Origin: Agelaius tricolor
Taxonomy: Eukaryota; Chordata; Aves; Passeriformes; Icteridae
NCBI GenBank assembly: GCA_023055355.1
Contig: JALJCS010000001.1
Span: 93,915,381-93,979,380 of the forward strand
Length of the DNA: 64,000 nt
Direction: 5' to 3'
The position numbers and the translations under genes are program-made. Each line of letters begins with the position of its first letter. The stretch's first letter is position 1. The notes under the pieces are model-generated. The model was not told where the DNA came from, did not search any database, and worked only from the letters and a program-made list of their open reading frames with translations. Shown here piece after piece: positions 23,801 to 38,800 of the stretch.

Positions 23801-26800
23801 GGTTTCATTGTTTTGATTTTTGGGGTATGTGCTCTCATTATTCATTGTGCTTGAGGCTGAATACTCTTATTCTTGCACCTTAGTTTTATGTTTTATGGCT
23901 TGTTAAAATGACAATGCTTTGCCAAAACATTTTGATGTCCCTTGTTCTTGACCTGAACTAATTAGTTTGTTCCTGACTAGTTAAAGCTTAAGGATAGACA
24001 AAGTAGTTAGATTTTTAGACTTATTATCAAAGATTAAGAAAAACTTGCTTTCTCTCTACTGATCTACTAAATAATTTTTAAAAAAAATTACTTAGGTCAG
24101 CTGTTATGCTTTTTCCCCCGGTTTTGGGAACCTTTGTCCCTATAGCATCCTGTGCATGTGATCCTTAGCTTTACCAATACCATACATAGGAAGAAATTCT
24201 TAACTGTGTGGGTGGTGAGGTACTGGAACAGGTTGCCCAGAGAAGCTGTGGATGCTCCATCCCTGAAAGTGTTCAAGATCAGGTTGGATGGGACTCTGAG
24301 CAAACTCTAGTGGGAGGTGTCCCTGCTCATGACAGGGTGGTTTGAAATGGATGATCTTTGAGGTCCCTTCCAACCCAAGCCATTCTGTGATTCTCTGATA
24401 CTCACATATTTGTTTTCTTGCCAGTTATTCCCACCACTGATACTGTGACATTATGACAATACAGAATTTTTTGTGACATAAAGCAGCAGGGACTTGACTG
24501 ATTCCTGAGAAACCAGTGCAAGGCCAATTTAAAGGTTTGTTGAGTATACAGAGATGAGCCATGAAGATGATTCTATGATAGGAAAATATGCCTGCAAGTG
24601 AATGAAATGAAGTGTTTCTTTAAGGAAAATTAAAAAAAAAAAAAGGCAAGTAGTGAGTGACCTGATAACTGTTCAGAACTACCCAAATGAGGAAGGAAAA
24701 AAAATGATAGGTCTAGGAAAGAAAATTATAGTGAACTAGTTAAAGTTTAATCCTAATTTCTTTGGCTGTAGAGAGCAACTTTATGCTAGTTAACATTTTA
24801 CAGCAAGCTGCTATATGTTCTACCAGGCTTGCTGCCTCTGAAAAGACATATCCTGTACTAAAATGGGAAATTCTTCTAAGAAAGATCTCTTGGCTTATAC
24901 ATGTGTTAATGGAAGTTTCATTGTAGATGATATTAGATTCTTTCTGAGTTAGGTACAGGTCCTGTCAAACTCCTTAGAAATACCTATAGTGCCAGAAGAC
25001 TGCAGACATTGCCAAGTATGATAAATAAGAAAGAAGCATAAACTGGCCATTCTTTTTGTCCCAGTCATTTTGCTTTCCTGCAGCAATATGTCTGCACAAT
25101 CTCTCCTAAGAAGAGATGGACTTTTCTTTTGCCTGAAACATGGATGAGACTATGGGGATATAGTTTTAATTCATGCAGTAGCTTCAATCTGCTATTACAG
25201 GATTTCTCCTGTAAAGTTTAAAGAAACTTTATAAACTGAGATTATTAGCAACAGGACAAGAGGAAATGGCCTGAAGCTGTGCAGGGGTGGGGATCAGGTG
25301 AAATCAGGAAAAATTTCTTCACTGGACAGGGTGGTTAGATGTTGGAATGGGCTGCCCCAGGAAGTGTGGAGTCACCCTCCCTGGAGATGTTCAAGAAATG
25401 ACTGGACATGGCATTTAGGTGCTATGGTTTAATTGACATGGTGGTGTTCAGTCATAGGATGGACTAGATGATCCTGGAGGTCTTTTCCAACTGTAATGAT
25501 TTTGTAATTCCACTAATTGAGGAATAGAGTGCAATCTGTGCAATGAATAATCAATAGCAAAGCAGGTAAGTTAGTTCAAGCAATGACAACCTAAGAAAAA
25601 AAATCATTTGGGGCCATATGAACAGCTCTATTAAAAAATAGTAAGTGAATAGAAAATTTTTAATTCTATAGATTTTTCCATCCAAAAATATGTGGCCTCT
25701 CAATTTTCACTCAGCAATGTTACTTCATTATCAGTCTTCAGTCTCAAACTGTGCAGCCCATGTACTGTTTTAAAGGCTAATTTTATAGCTTTAGCTGTTG
25801 TTTTTCTGAGGTGTTAGTTAGTCAGAGACTGAGCTTTTTCCTTGGAATTTCTACAAACTGCTAACAGTAAATCTACTTTCAAATTATTCTGATGTATTAC
25901 GCAGTTTAGTTTAAAAGCATAGGGTCTAATCAGGTAGATGCTTATTTAAGTTTACTTTCAACAGATCCAGTCTGCAGTGGTTGTGTAGCCAGAGTGAATC
26001 TTGTATTCACTTGTAAATATTAACATGACTGAACCAGTATTTCTAATCAAAATCTTGGAGAGAAGTATATTGTATATTTCTCTGTAGCCAGAAAGAAAAG
26101 GGTGAGGGAAGGGGGTCACTAAAGCACTAAAATCACTGAAGGGATCTAGTGTGAAAACTTGGTAATCATTTTAAGGTGTGTGAAGTTATATTTCTCACCT
26201 GGTTTTTTAATATGATATGGGCTTTCATTTTGTAGTTATTTCAATTATAGTGGTAGTGGAACTAACGAGCACTAAAATCACTGAAGGGATCTAGTGTGAA
26301 AACTTGGTAAACATTTCAAGGTGTGTGAAGTTATATTTCTCATCTTTTTTTAATGATATGCGCTCTTGTTTTGTAATTATTTCAAATATAGAGGTAGTGG
26401 AACAAGATATGGGAAATCCTTAGATAATTAAAACACTGTGGTTCGTGGAACAGTACTGCAATTAGGTAATACTGCTGTGCCTTCCTTCTATTGTGGAATC
26501 AAAATTTGACTTAAGAAAATCTTTCCTAAACCTGAGGTTGGCTTGGAGAGTACTTTTGTTAAAATAGAGGTCATCTGCAGAGGGCTCTCCCAGAACCACT
26601 TTTAAATGCTCACTGTCATTTCTGCAGTGTCTTTAGAAATGTAATCGGCCAGATGGATGTGCTGGATTGGCACTGTAAGTGTCTTTGCGCTGAGAATAGT
26701 ATCAATAGCTATTAATAACTTTGAAAGTCTCTCCAGATAAATTAGTGAGCACAGACCTGATAGCTAAGGAATACATCTGTTGTTAAACTGAAGATTTTTT

Positions 26801-29800
26801 AAGTATTTATTTTGAACCTAACATGAACACAGGGAATTGCAATAATCATGTATTTTAGTGATGTAATATTTTCTCTAAAACTGATTTTAAAAGCAAAGAT
26901 AATTGCCATTGTACTGTTTCAGGATTTCTCTAGGTGAATGTCAAAAAGACTGTGCTATGGATTTGTTTGCTTATTTTTCAAGGGGAAAGCAAAAAATTTA
27001 TTATAGGCTAAGAAAAATGCAGGAAATTTAACCATCTAAAATCTTTTCTATCAGAAAGAAAATGCTGAACCATGTTTAACAGAAATGCTTACATATTAAA
27101 ACAATTATGGTACGTTTCTCAAAAATTTATTGTGATTTTTAATGCTAGAACACCATCACTGCAGCCTTACTTACTGAAATTCATCTTCACTTTCCATCCA
27201 TATTTCAGTATAGGTTAATTATGTCCTCTTTGGACGTTGCCAGGCAGGATATTCAGTTCTTTTCACTGGTCCTGCTCTTCTTGCTTTGAATGAAGAAATT
27301 GAAGGGGCCTATTTGTGTGTTTCTTGTTAATTTCCCCACAAAAAGAATTACATCCTGCAAAGGTAGGTACCTATGGGCAATTTCAATTATTTATATATAT
27401 ATATAAATACTAATAAATATACTTACATATAAATATATAAATGTAAGTTCTTCTGATTTTTGTCTTTGCAAGGTGTAACTTCAGAACGTATATACACAAA
27501 ATGACAGGAAAGCCTTGTGTATATGCATATTTCCTTACATAACAGTTATTTTCTACCAAGAACATGTTAGTAGATGCCTTAGTCTAGGCTGGATTCATTT
27601 TTGCTTGAAAGTGCAACCCTAAGTATTTGTTGTAAAACTTTTCCCACCCTACCAGAAGAGCACTGTACTACAGGCTGTGCCACCACAGCAGACATTTTAT
27701 TTGTGATCAAATTAGAATCTGGGTCTTGGGATTTGAAAGACAAACGCATTAATCCCCTGAAAGATTCAGTCAATCTCTGTCAATTCTAATCAGGTAAAGG
27801 CATTGGTCTTTTTGCTTCACAGCAGTTGGAGGGATTTTTTTTAATTCAGCGAGCTGGCCTTTTTATTTCAAGCCTATTTCATCTTTGAGGTAAAAATGTC
27901 CCTATTCCGTGTGAAATACTGCAGGATTTAATGCACTCGTATATCTCCTTAAGCTATCACAGTTCTCTGTAATTTGCAGAAATCTTTTGTGGTCATCAGC
28001 ACCAGCTAGTAAGTAGGACACAAAATTATGCTGGTTTTGCTAAAACAGATTGGGGGCTGGGAAGGAGGAAGGTGTTGGAGTAGCTTGGAATGTTTGTGAC
28101 TTGTGCAGATGACTAAAGATAGTGAATTTATCTTTGAAAGAGAAGTTTGGAGCAAGGGTCTGAATTTCTCTGAGTTTTTTGTGTAGAACATGAATGAGCA
28201 GGCCTGCCAGGTAAACTGAAATGAAATTGGTTTTGTATAACCTTCTGTGCAATAAGAATGGAGTTGACTTATGAGACAAGTTACTTTGCATTATCTGGAG
28301 GAGATGCTGTGATGAAAAAGTTGAGGGAGTAATAGCATCATGTTTCCTGATGCCACAGTACTAGTTAAAAATCATCATATGCAGAGGCTCCTAGATGCCC
28401 TCAAAATAAACATAAGGTGGTGTTTGTAGTTAGCCCAGTAGAACAGACTGCTCTGCTGTTTTGGCCAGGATGCACTCCAGAACTGAATTGCCTACCGTGT
28501 TCCCTCTCATAGAAGCATTTTGTCATTGTAATTACTTGTCCTAGGAGAGGTCAGGCCCCCAAAATGGCAATGTTGGATACCCTGGGCAGTGTGTTACAAG
28601 ATTTGTATCAATAATATATGTTTTTCCTGTAAATACTTCAAGACTTCTCTGAGATGTGGTGGCTCACTGTCCAAAAGCCCTTTGGAGAGGGAAAGTAACG
28701 TGCTGAGACCATGGCATGGAAGAGTAATGGCAGCTTCTCAGGTGCTCTTATGTAGTTATCAGAGTTAATGAAATATATCTCTTGGTTTTCTCCAGTGAGG
28801 TTCTTCAATTTACAGTATTTGTGGAAAGGAGGTGGAAGAATTGTTTACAGTATTGATGAGGTGTGAGGCAAAGCCTGCTTGCAGCTGGGTTTTAGTACAA
28901 GTTGTCCCTTTGTCTTTCCTTTCACCCTCTGGTGAATCCTCATTCTTCCATCCAGAAATCCAGAAATCTTTGTCTCCTGACACAAAAAGAAATCTGGAAC
29001 AGTCATAGTTTCCTGTTTTCAGCAGTGGGTGATAGCATTCACATCCTGGCTAAAATTCAAATCCTCCTCTTTCACATTTCTTTGCATTGCCACTTTAGTG
29101 TGTAAGATTACCATGAAACACTGTGTTAGAAAATAGAAGACAGATTCTCTAATGCATCTTTTTCTCTTTATCCTCTTTATATTCCTTATTGCAAGAAGCC
29201 TGGGAAAGCACCTGTGTCTCTTGCCTCACCTGTTCTTAACTCATTGTACACTACAGTGAAGGGAGATCTGGATTTGATAAAGCATGGCACTCATTGGCTA
29301 TTCCCAGAGCTGTCTCCTAACTGACACCTTTCTTCTTGTTTCATGATGAATCCTTGCCTATTACTTGGTACCAGGTAGATGATGAGGTGTTTTTGGGGCT
29401 TTTTTTGGGGGGGCTTTTTTGGGGGGAGCTTTTTTGGGGGGGTTGGTTTGGGGTTTTTTTGGGGGTTTTTGAGAGTTTTTTTGTGTGTGTGTGTGTTATC
29501 TTTGGGTTTTAAATTCAGATTAGTAGAACAATCACTAAAGAAGGAATGAAATTGTAAAGGATATAAGAGTGTAATCATTGCAATGCAGTAGTGATTTCAA
29601 CTTTGGTAGGTGATACTCTGTGGTTTCAGGAGCTCGATGAAAAGTTGAGTGGTAACTGTCTTCTCTCACTCTGTTCAGGTCTTCTTTCATTGCCTGTGTT
29701 TCTACAGCTGATCTATCTGATTTTTTGACATTCCTCCCTGTAGTCCTTGCCCTATCTTGCCCTTGACTTCTTTTGGTGGCTGTGGCCACACAGCTGAATC

Positions 29801-32800
29801 CCATCATTCTAGCAGCATCAGTGTCCTTTCTTGAAGTTTCCATGCATTAGGATGAATTTTCTCTTCTGGTATTAACAGCCAGAATGAAAACAGTTAGGCT
29901 TTCTCTTTCTGCTTTTCCATTTCTTTTTAGGCCTCCTAGCATCTTGGAATATGCAGCTCAATTATTATTAAATCATCTGGAAGTAAGAATAATCTGTGTT
30001 CTGCATGCCCTCTTTCCCTAGATCACAGTACTTGTTGTTTATTAGAAATAGAGGGCCTCATGAAATTTGCTCCTAAAATTAGGTACTAATTTATGGCCTT
30101 AAGTACAACAAAGGAAAAAAGAAAGAAGTGTAGGAGAAGTAATGACAGCAGTGTTCTGTACTTTCCTCATTTTCTTGATAAGATGGGTTTTCTAACTTGC
30201 TGGTTGTATGCCTGGGATCAGGAATTAATTTACGGTATAGGGATTTTTCCTGGTCTTTGACTTCCAGTCCTCTAAAAGAAACTTGTCCTCTAGGTAAATC
30301 TCTGGCAGCTGCATTTGTGAGTTTGCCCACACTTGACTGAAGGCAGGTGTTTCAGATGTTTGAGCTTCCCAAGGAGCCCTGTGATGTGATTTCCATGGGA
30401 ACTGTAACTGGCCTTAAGCATCTGGAAAAAATCCAGTTAGTATCATAGAGCTGTGCAGTATCTGAAGTTCTGATTGTTATGAAGCAGTTACCTTTTATCC
30501 CTTGCTACAGCTCCATGTTAGCCTTCAGGGCAGGGGGAGACATGTGACACATGGGGCAGCACAGGCACTGAGTAAGGAGGTGTCAGTGCAGTCTTGCTTC
30601 CCTCCTCTAGCAGAGCTATCCTCTAATCCTAGGTGTCACTGGTTCATCAAGCTAACACTGCTTTTTTCATACTGATCTAGAACTTAATATAGCATATTCT
30701 CAGCTCTGAAACATGTGTAATGTGACTGGATCCTGTGAGTGACTGAAGGAGGCTGTAGATAAAACCTTTGTTTCTGTGCTCCCATATGGCAGCACAGATT
30801 GACTAGAACCATCCCTTTTAGAACTCTTTTATTTGGTTGTTTTCTGGTAACACTGTTAGTATTCTGTCTGAAACATGAGACTGACCTACATCAAGTAGCA
30901 AAAGTTATCATCATACAACCTGTATAAACTCTATAGGAGACTTTTTAGTGCCTAATTTTAAATTAATAAAAGCTACTGGTTTTATCAGTATTTTGCCAAA
31001 TCTGTGTATCTTTCATTTGCAGTGGTGATGAAGGTTTGATTATATTGCCACTGCAGCCAGTATCCATCACAAGCAAAATTCATTTGGGGGATTAGTGGGT
31101 TGATTTGTGTTTGGGTTCATGTGATTCTGTTTGCTTTATTGTTTTGGATTGTAGAACTGGACAAGAGAGCTTGAATGACATAATGAATCTCTCTGTGAGG
31201 TAATGTGATATAGAGGAGTTTTTTCTAAAAAACTATTTTCTTTAACTTTCCTAGAAAGAATGAGTGCATTGTGTTTCCACTATCTGATGCAGCTATTCCA
31301 GGAGAAAATAATATTTAACAAATTCAGTGCTTAAAGTGATGATGGAATATATTTTACTCAGACCTTGCTGACTCCTGTTTGCTTGGCTCCCCCAGACAAA
31401 CGTGTTGATGACTGGCCCTTGATGCAGTCTCCATTCCCAACACTGACTATCAGCACTATTTATCTCCTCACTGTCTGGCTGGGCCCCAAGTGGATGAAGA
31501 CGAGAGAGCCCTTCCAGCTACGCTTCCTGTTGGTTGTTTACAACTTTGGGATGGTCCTGCTCAACTTCTTCATTTTCAAAGAGGTGGGTATGCCCTCTTG
31601 CAAGAGGGAATTCTTACTGAGGTTTGAGGCTGTCAAAATGAAAATGATGTTGCATATTCTTGATGTCTATTAAGAGTCAATGTTTTGCACAGACTTTTAA
31701 AGATGAGTTTGCCTTTGAGGTGAGTATTTCTATAAATAGGTAGTTTCTGTTTGAGAATAAGTACACTAAATGAATCTAAAGAGAGAATTTGTGTTTGAGG
31801 TATTCCAAGTTCTTCTTAGATTTTTGTTAGTCTAAATACTGGAGAGACTAAAATCTGTAAATTTAACACCTGTAACTGATACATTTTTTTTCATCTTAAT
31901 AAACCTAAAGGGTATCAGAATGTATCTTGTTAGAAATTGAGCTGTTTACTCTTTCAATGTGTTTATAATATTTAGAAATTCAGATATCCATTGTCTGTAT
32001 CTTGTCTAGAAATTATTATTAAGAATAAAAATTAAGTGAACTATACCTTTAAATAAAAAGGATACAGACTTCTAATATTTGGTTTGCAATATTCTGAGTG
32101 TGTTACATGTCATAAATTTCAGTGTTGCTGCATTTTTCCTTTGTTGGATTTTCTGGACAGAGGGAATGAATAGTAGCACTGCAGTGGAACAGCTGTGTAG
32201 CAGTAGCTGGCTGGGATTACTTAACAGTTTGGTAATTATTGTTCAAGGATCACTGTACAGAATAAGGCTGATGCTAAGTTTATGCTGCTGTGGCTGCTCA
32301 TGTGGATCAGGAGTTGTCTTCCTGGAACACCTCTGATCATAGATTTTCAAAATCTGTTTCCAGAAGTAAGCAAATGAACAGAGGAGTTAAAATTACAGCA
32401 TTGCAGAACTGTCTGGTCTGTTCTATACTTTTGCCAGGAAAAAATGGCATATCTGATAATGATCTGCATTTTCACCCTTTCCCAGAGCTCCTAGCATAAA
32501 ATCATTAATCATGAAATTATTTCAGCCTCTCTTTAAGACATGGTTTAGTAAAATTTAACCATCACACCTTAATCATCATTTTGTCTAAGCTATTTTCTTG
32601 GATTATTCAACTAAGTAGTGTGACAGGTACAAAAGAATTTAATGCTGACATGAAAGCATAGTTGAAGGAAGAGATTAAATCCAATCATCTTGGCAGGTTA
32701 AAACTGAAACTGCTGAAACTAGTTCTGCAGTGTTACTGCAATGCCTTTTTCACATGTTCTTTTAAACTTGTTTGTTTCATCCATAAGCTGAATGATCCCA

Positions 32801-35800
32801 AACTTGCAGTCAAATAATTTTCAGACCTATGTTTCTTATAGGATATGTGTTTGTAGCATTTCCATGTCACTGAATTAATATAAAACTGAGTGGGACTGCA
32901 AATACATATTTGTTCTTGATATGCTGAAAGCTCATAACTTTATACACCGAGGTTCTAGTTTCCTCTTCTGTTCTAGTGATAGGTTGTTATTCAATGGATG
33001 TTAAGACAATGGATACAGCCCTTCCAGCAAGAGTCTTTTCTTGATTGTAGAGACTGATAGCAGGAAGGTGTTCAAGTTTCAGTGGTTCCCTGTAACAAGG
33101 CAATTTCTGCTTCCAAAGTTTACAATACCACTGTGCCACTATTGTAATTCACACAAGTTTTAATGTAATTGTTATGAGTAAAATGATACTGCTTGTATTT
33201 TGTGAGTGATTGTAAAGTTTCCAGACATTGCTAAGAACAGAATTTGAATGTGAAACGCCCTTAAAAGTTATTTAAATAACCATCCTGATGGCAAGCTCTT
33301 TTGTTCATCTGTGGGAGCTTATGTTAAATAGTAAAGTCATAAAGCACTCAGCACATGACTCTAGTGCAAGACTCATACTCTGAATTCAAATTTAGGTCCA
33401 AATTTGGAGCAAATTTTGCTTAGAACATGCAGAAGTCACAATGGAATAGACCCTATTTTGCCACAGAGTCGTGAATTTCTTATTCTACTTCAGGGCAGTC
33501 TGGTGAAGTCAATTTACTGCCTTTTACTGAGGGAACCTTGGTTGAGTTATCCAGTAGGTCACAGTAGAGATGGGTTGGTTTCTGTAACAGTGCAAATTAA
33601 ACTTTCCCTGCTCCTCTCTATTAGTACTGGATGTGCTTGTGCCCAAGTGGAATCACACTGGAGTTCCAGTTAGTAACAGTAGTTTTTAGATGGAATTAGA
33701 TGATGCAGAAGTAGTTCAGTTTCTTTTCTAGGATAATTTCTGTGGACAGTTCTTTCCTTTCCCTCCTTTAACACACGTGCAGCAAGCAAGTCCAGAGGTT
33801 CACAAGGTTTTGTATGTTGTAAATAAGATGGAAGTCAGGTTAGTGGTAAGAGCAGTCAGTGCCTGTCCATAACAGGTTTTTTGAAATCTTTTTCTATCAT
33901 CTCAATTTATGTCTGCTCCACTTCTGTCTCTCTTTGATCCTTAATAGAGGGATTACTTGCCTTTAAAATCATTGGATCATAACATTTATGAATGTCAAGA
34001 TCAGTGTTACTTGAACTTTGTACAACTCTAGACAAGTGTACTTCTTTCCAATGGGGACTTGTTCAAATGTCAATTTTGTCTTCTCCTGTCCAGGTTTTTG
34101 CAATGTGCTTAACTAAGCACGGAGAGGCTCTACAGAAGCACTTCAATTGCTTTTTTGTTGGCCAAAATGCTGAACGTTTCTCCACCCTTTTTCCCTCATT
34201 GTGTTCAGTGGGTATTCAGCTTTGGCTGTTCAAAGTGAGGGGGGAGATTCTGGATTTTGGTTGTTTCACTGTGCTAAGAATTGTAGATCCAAATTATCCA
34301 ATTCCTGTCTCTTGAATAGTGTTCTCTTGAATCCATACTGGGAAGAGCATTTCTGTCAATTGTGATGAAAGCAATTAGGTATTTTCTGTTTCTGAAGCTA
34401 GAGCCACAGAAAGAATATTAGTGTCCAATAGCTTAAGGTCATACTGGAATTTGTTGTACAAGGCTCTCATTATCTGGGCAGATACATGCAGGGAAAAATT
34501 AGTACTTTTTTTTTAATTTACAAGAAAAAAATAAATAATCTGTAACAATAGGTTGTTAGTACTAAATATTGGCTTTCTTCAATAATTTTCTTAGAACTAA
34601 TAATATTTTAAGTGTTTCTGTTCTGGTAAGTTTGATGTAGCAAGAAATTTGCTGATAATTGTTATAAATGTGCTTTATGTATTATATTTCCCCTCATCTA
34701 TGACTTTAATTTTCAGTTGTTCTTGTCATCAAGAGCTCGAGGGTACAGCTATGTCTGCCAGAGTGTGGATTATTCAGATAATGTTTATGAAGTTAGGGTG
34801 AGTATTTCTTTTTTGTGTTTGTATATGAATGTGTGTAATATATAGCATTACATGATGGTTTAAGCCTTTTCTGAAAACAGTGTTTCCACAGCTGCTGTCA
34901 GCAATGGCTGTGTCCCGTTACATCCTCCCAGGCCACTTCAGGTTTGACTGCATCCTACGTGGCAGGTTTAGTCAAAATGCATCAGCATATTTGTGCTAAC
35001 TTGCATCTGACTGCTGCAAGTAAGGGGAGTCTTAAAGATACCATCCTTGGCTTCATCCACAGTTGTACCATCCAGAGTAAACTTTGTGCACATCCTTTGC
35101 TTCCCAGATTTGCTGAAGTTTGGATACCAGGGTAACCACAGTAAAGGAGGTGTGTCCTAGCTAGATCAAAGCAAGAGAGATTTGTCATCTTATCTTGTGG
35201 TTGCACTTCACCCATACTGGTGTGGCAACTCTTTGTCTCCTTTACCCATGTTTGGCTTTATGAGGCCTTGCTGGCATTTGGCAAATGTATTATCAGTAGA
35301 TTTCATTGTATAATCTTAGATTTCGAATATCTGGGTTTTGGAAAACACCCAAATTAAAAGCAAAGTGCAGTTCCTTGTTCATTTTCGTAATGCTGTTGAT
35401 TAGCTCATGTACTAAACTTTATCTTCCAGCAGAGCTGACACCTGAGAATCTCTCAGCTGTTCTTGCAAGTTCCATGTACAGATTAGGACATGTTCCTGAA
35501 AATGCAGTGAAAATGCGTTATGTTTATGGTACTTTGAAAAATGTTTGTCTGTGAGTGGCTGTTCATGGACAGTGTTAGTAAAAGCTTGTGCACGTGGCAG
35601 GGGTGATAGTGAGAGCAAAAGGTTTGAGTCTTACACCTTGTTTATAATGGCTGATGCTGCAGAACAGCTCTGTGTGTAGATTTTTATTGGCCTTATTGCA
35701 GCTGCCAACCTTTCACCTTTGCCAATACAGTGCTGTCACTGTGGCAGTCACTAGAATGATTCTGTCAAAAATTTTGTGGGAAAACAAGATCTAGCTGAGT

Positions 35801-38800
35801 ATAGCAAGTGCTTGACATGTTTGGAGCTTTTAATAGATTAGCAAAATAGATTGCCCTTGCACTTAGCTGAATGACATTGAGGACTGGTGTGGTATATATT
35901 GAAAGAATTTTTATACTAGCTAAATACAAGCATTAGTCTGTTTCACAGCCTTACTTTTAGGTACACTTATTTGGGGGAGGCAGTGGAGAGGTCAGACCTG
36001 CTCAGAAGAATTATCATCCATTTTGTTTGTTGTGACAAACACAGCATTATTATACAATGAATTAAAGGCAAAATGACCTGAAGAATGTATTTATGCTATA
36101 TAATATGTCCAGATAGGAAGGATTGCTCTAGCAATATTTACGCTTTTGACTTCCTGACTTTTTTCTTTTTTTTTTTTAAATTTTATAAAATTATTTGCCA
36201 TTTTTGTGGATTTGCATAAAATTTATCCCTGAAGTTTTAAGTTGTAGCATGTTCAGTTTGCACCTGAGGGAGTTGAGGAAGGAGGGAAAATGGAGCTGTC
36301 TCAGATTGCTGCAGCAAGTGTACAGTATGCTATCAGTCAAGACCCTTTATCTTGATCATTCTCTGGTAGTTCTTTTGAATGAGTTCTCAGTTTAGGTAAA
36401 TAAGTTGAAAATGGAAAGTGATACTTTCCACAAGTGTGCTTTGTCAAACTGAGGACTCTGGGATACATTTCTGTCCTGCTTTACACTATGTCATGCTCTG
36501 GATTTAGAAGGTATGCTGGTTTTTGACACTGTCAGACCAGAAAAAAAAAAAACCAAAAAAACCAAAAACCAACTCAATCCAAACGTCCTCAAGATTTCAT
36601 TCACCATCGTCTTTCATAATACAAACCTGCAAAAGCAATTTTAAAATGTTTTTGCAGTTTTGAGTATAGAATTGATAAGTTTTTTAGCACATCTCTCATG
36701 TCCTTTTAATAGCTCTAGATACTAAATGTCTAGCATTTACTGGTACCAGGTTTGCTCTGCAGAGAAATGCTGCACTGCAACAGTAGAATCAATTACAAAT
36801 GCAATGACCATATTTGCAAGGGAATGAGTAAATAAATCCTGTGTTGCTCAGATAAAGCAGACTGGGACTAGCTCACATGGAAACAGCACTGAGCCCAGAA
36901 GGTATTATGGAGCATGCTCTGAAAAGCAGAGCTTCACATATGACTTCATTTGGGGCTTTGAAATTTGGAACAAATGTTGAGAAACATGAAACTAATTGTA
37001 TGTAGTAGTCTAAATGGCAGCATAGGAGCCTTGGTAGGGGCCCTGTTTCTGGCTTTTTGGAAATGTGCCACTGTGATATTGCCATCACATTGAGTGGCCT
37101 CCTCTGTGTAAAGCTCCTGATCAAAATAAGGGGTCAAGAAACCATCCTTTGTCCTTCAAGAGATACAGAGAGCTCCCAGAAAACAAGTTTGGCTGTTCTG
37201 GATACCAGAGAATGTCCTTTTCTGCCTCTCCAACCCACATCATGTATCAAGACAGTAAGCCAGTAATTTTAAGGTAGCAAAGGAAAGTGGTGGCACTTCC
37301 CCTGTACAGTTTAGCAAGTCAGCAACTTGGGGCTCAGAGACCTCTTAAGTCAGACAAAGCTTTTTTGGTTTTGCCAGTTTCTAGGGGAATATTTTTCCAT
37401 GTATTTGTCTGTATATTTTCTTCAACTTTATATCCAGCTTCTGGCTTTCACTGATGGTTAATTGTCTAGGTAGTTTACACAAAATGTGAAGAAGCTGGTC
37501 CTCCTGCTTACTGTTTTGCACCTCCCTAGACATGTTAATCTCATTCAGGCTCCTCTGACTGTTCTACAAGAAACAATGGACAACTGGAGCAAGCAGGGAT
37601 GGAAATCAAATTCCCCAGTTGCCGAAATATTTGCTGAAATAAACTCCTCTGTGAATGACTTATCTGCTGAATGTAGTAGGCAGCCACTGTACTGACTGCT
37701 GGCAGGAAGTTGAGTGGTTTTGTTATGGAAAAAAAAATGTTCATAGTAGACAGGAAAGAAAAGGGGGTAGAAAACTTCTAAGAAAGTATTTAGAGGGATC
37801 TACAGATGTAACTTGGAAAAACTTTTTTGGTTATAAATTAAGAGTCAAAATAATAAGTGCAAAGGGCTGAGATGTTAAATCCATGCTTTGTAGTACTCCT
37901 TTGGGAGCTTCAGTATTTGAAGTGAATGATTTTGTAACACTGTCTAACTTAATGTATGCTGGTGTCTGTCAGTAGTCATTTCCCACCTCTGCTTATGTTT
38001 GTGTGTCCTTGTTTACCAGGTCAAAGTTCATTTATTTTGTATTTGCATTTCTGAAGAATTGGGAATATGGGCCTGTGTGAATTGGTTCTTGTTTTAAGTG
38101 TGCTGATTGCAATCATGAAGCCAAGAAATGGTTGTTTTCTGTATTGTAATTGTAATCTGCATTGTTAGTATTTATGTCTAGAGCTTGAGTGGTTTCCTCT
38201 TATGAAAAAGGCATAATATACTTTAAAATTCAGTAAACTTGACTTCACAAGTTCTGTAAACAAAATTCTATAACTGAAAATTCACTATAAAAGTGATTTT
38301 CATTTTTCACATTGCTGTGACCTTCCAAGAAGTACCTGTCCCTTCACACCCCTTAATGGATAAATGTCTCCAACCCAAAAGGAGGATAAATGCTGCAGAA
38401 GCAGAGTCTTGTAATAAAACAGCCCTCCAGTCAAAAACCCTGCAGCAGGCAGAGGACATGGGATTGGACCTCTTGTTGACCCTCTTAATCCTAGGCTGTA
38501 ATGTAATCTTTCTGTGCCATCTGGTGTTTTAACAGACTTAGATTGGTGCATATGAAAATTACCAGAAAATATATAGTTGTGACTAGTATTGTTCATTACA
38601 AGGATGTGCCTTTTTAATGTATGTTTCCTTTTCTTTTCAACTAAATCTTTCTTGCATGCAGTGTCTGAAGGCTAAAGGTTAGGCCATGATTTTTGATGCT
38701 TTGAAAAAGAAATTTAATAGTAGCCATCTGCTCCCAACATAGCTTGCATATCAGTGTATTGTTCTCTGTCTCTGCCCTTTTTCACTGACTTTATGCATGG

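Larger units (their letters stand above)
11847..31395 (+). other. ELOVL4: ELOVL4 intron 1 (19.5 kb)
   Basis: GT-AG intron from donor GTAACG to acceptor cccccag. It starts inside the CpG island and becomes AT-rich after about 12.33 kb. It hosts several sense-oriented CR1 fragments, one solo LTR interrupted by two of them, a 145-bp tandem duplication at 26.1-26.4 kb and a G/T tract at 29.4 kb (each listed separately). The rest (for example 14.6-19.0, 21.0-24.1, 26.5-29.3 and 29.6-31.3 kb) shows nothing recognisable. Confidence 0.9.

Noticed and set aside
29291..29578. Antisense Pro/Lys-rich open frame
   Set aside because: It is the translation of the G/T simple repeat, not a gene.
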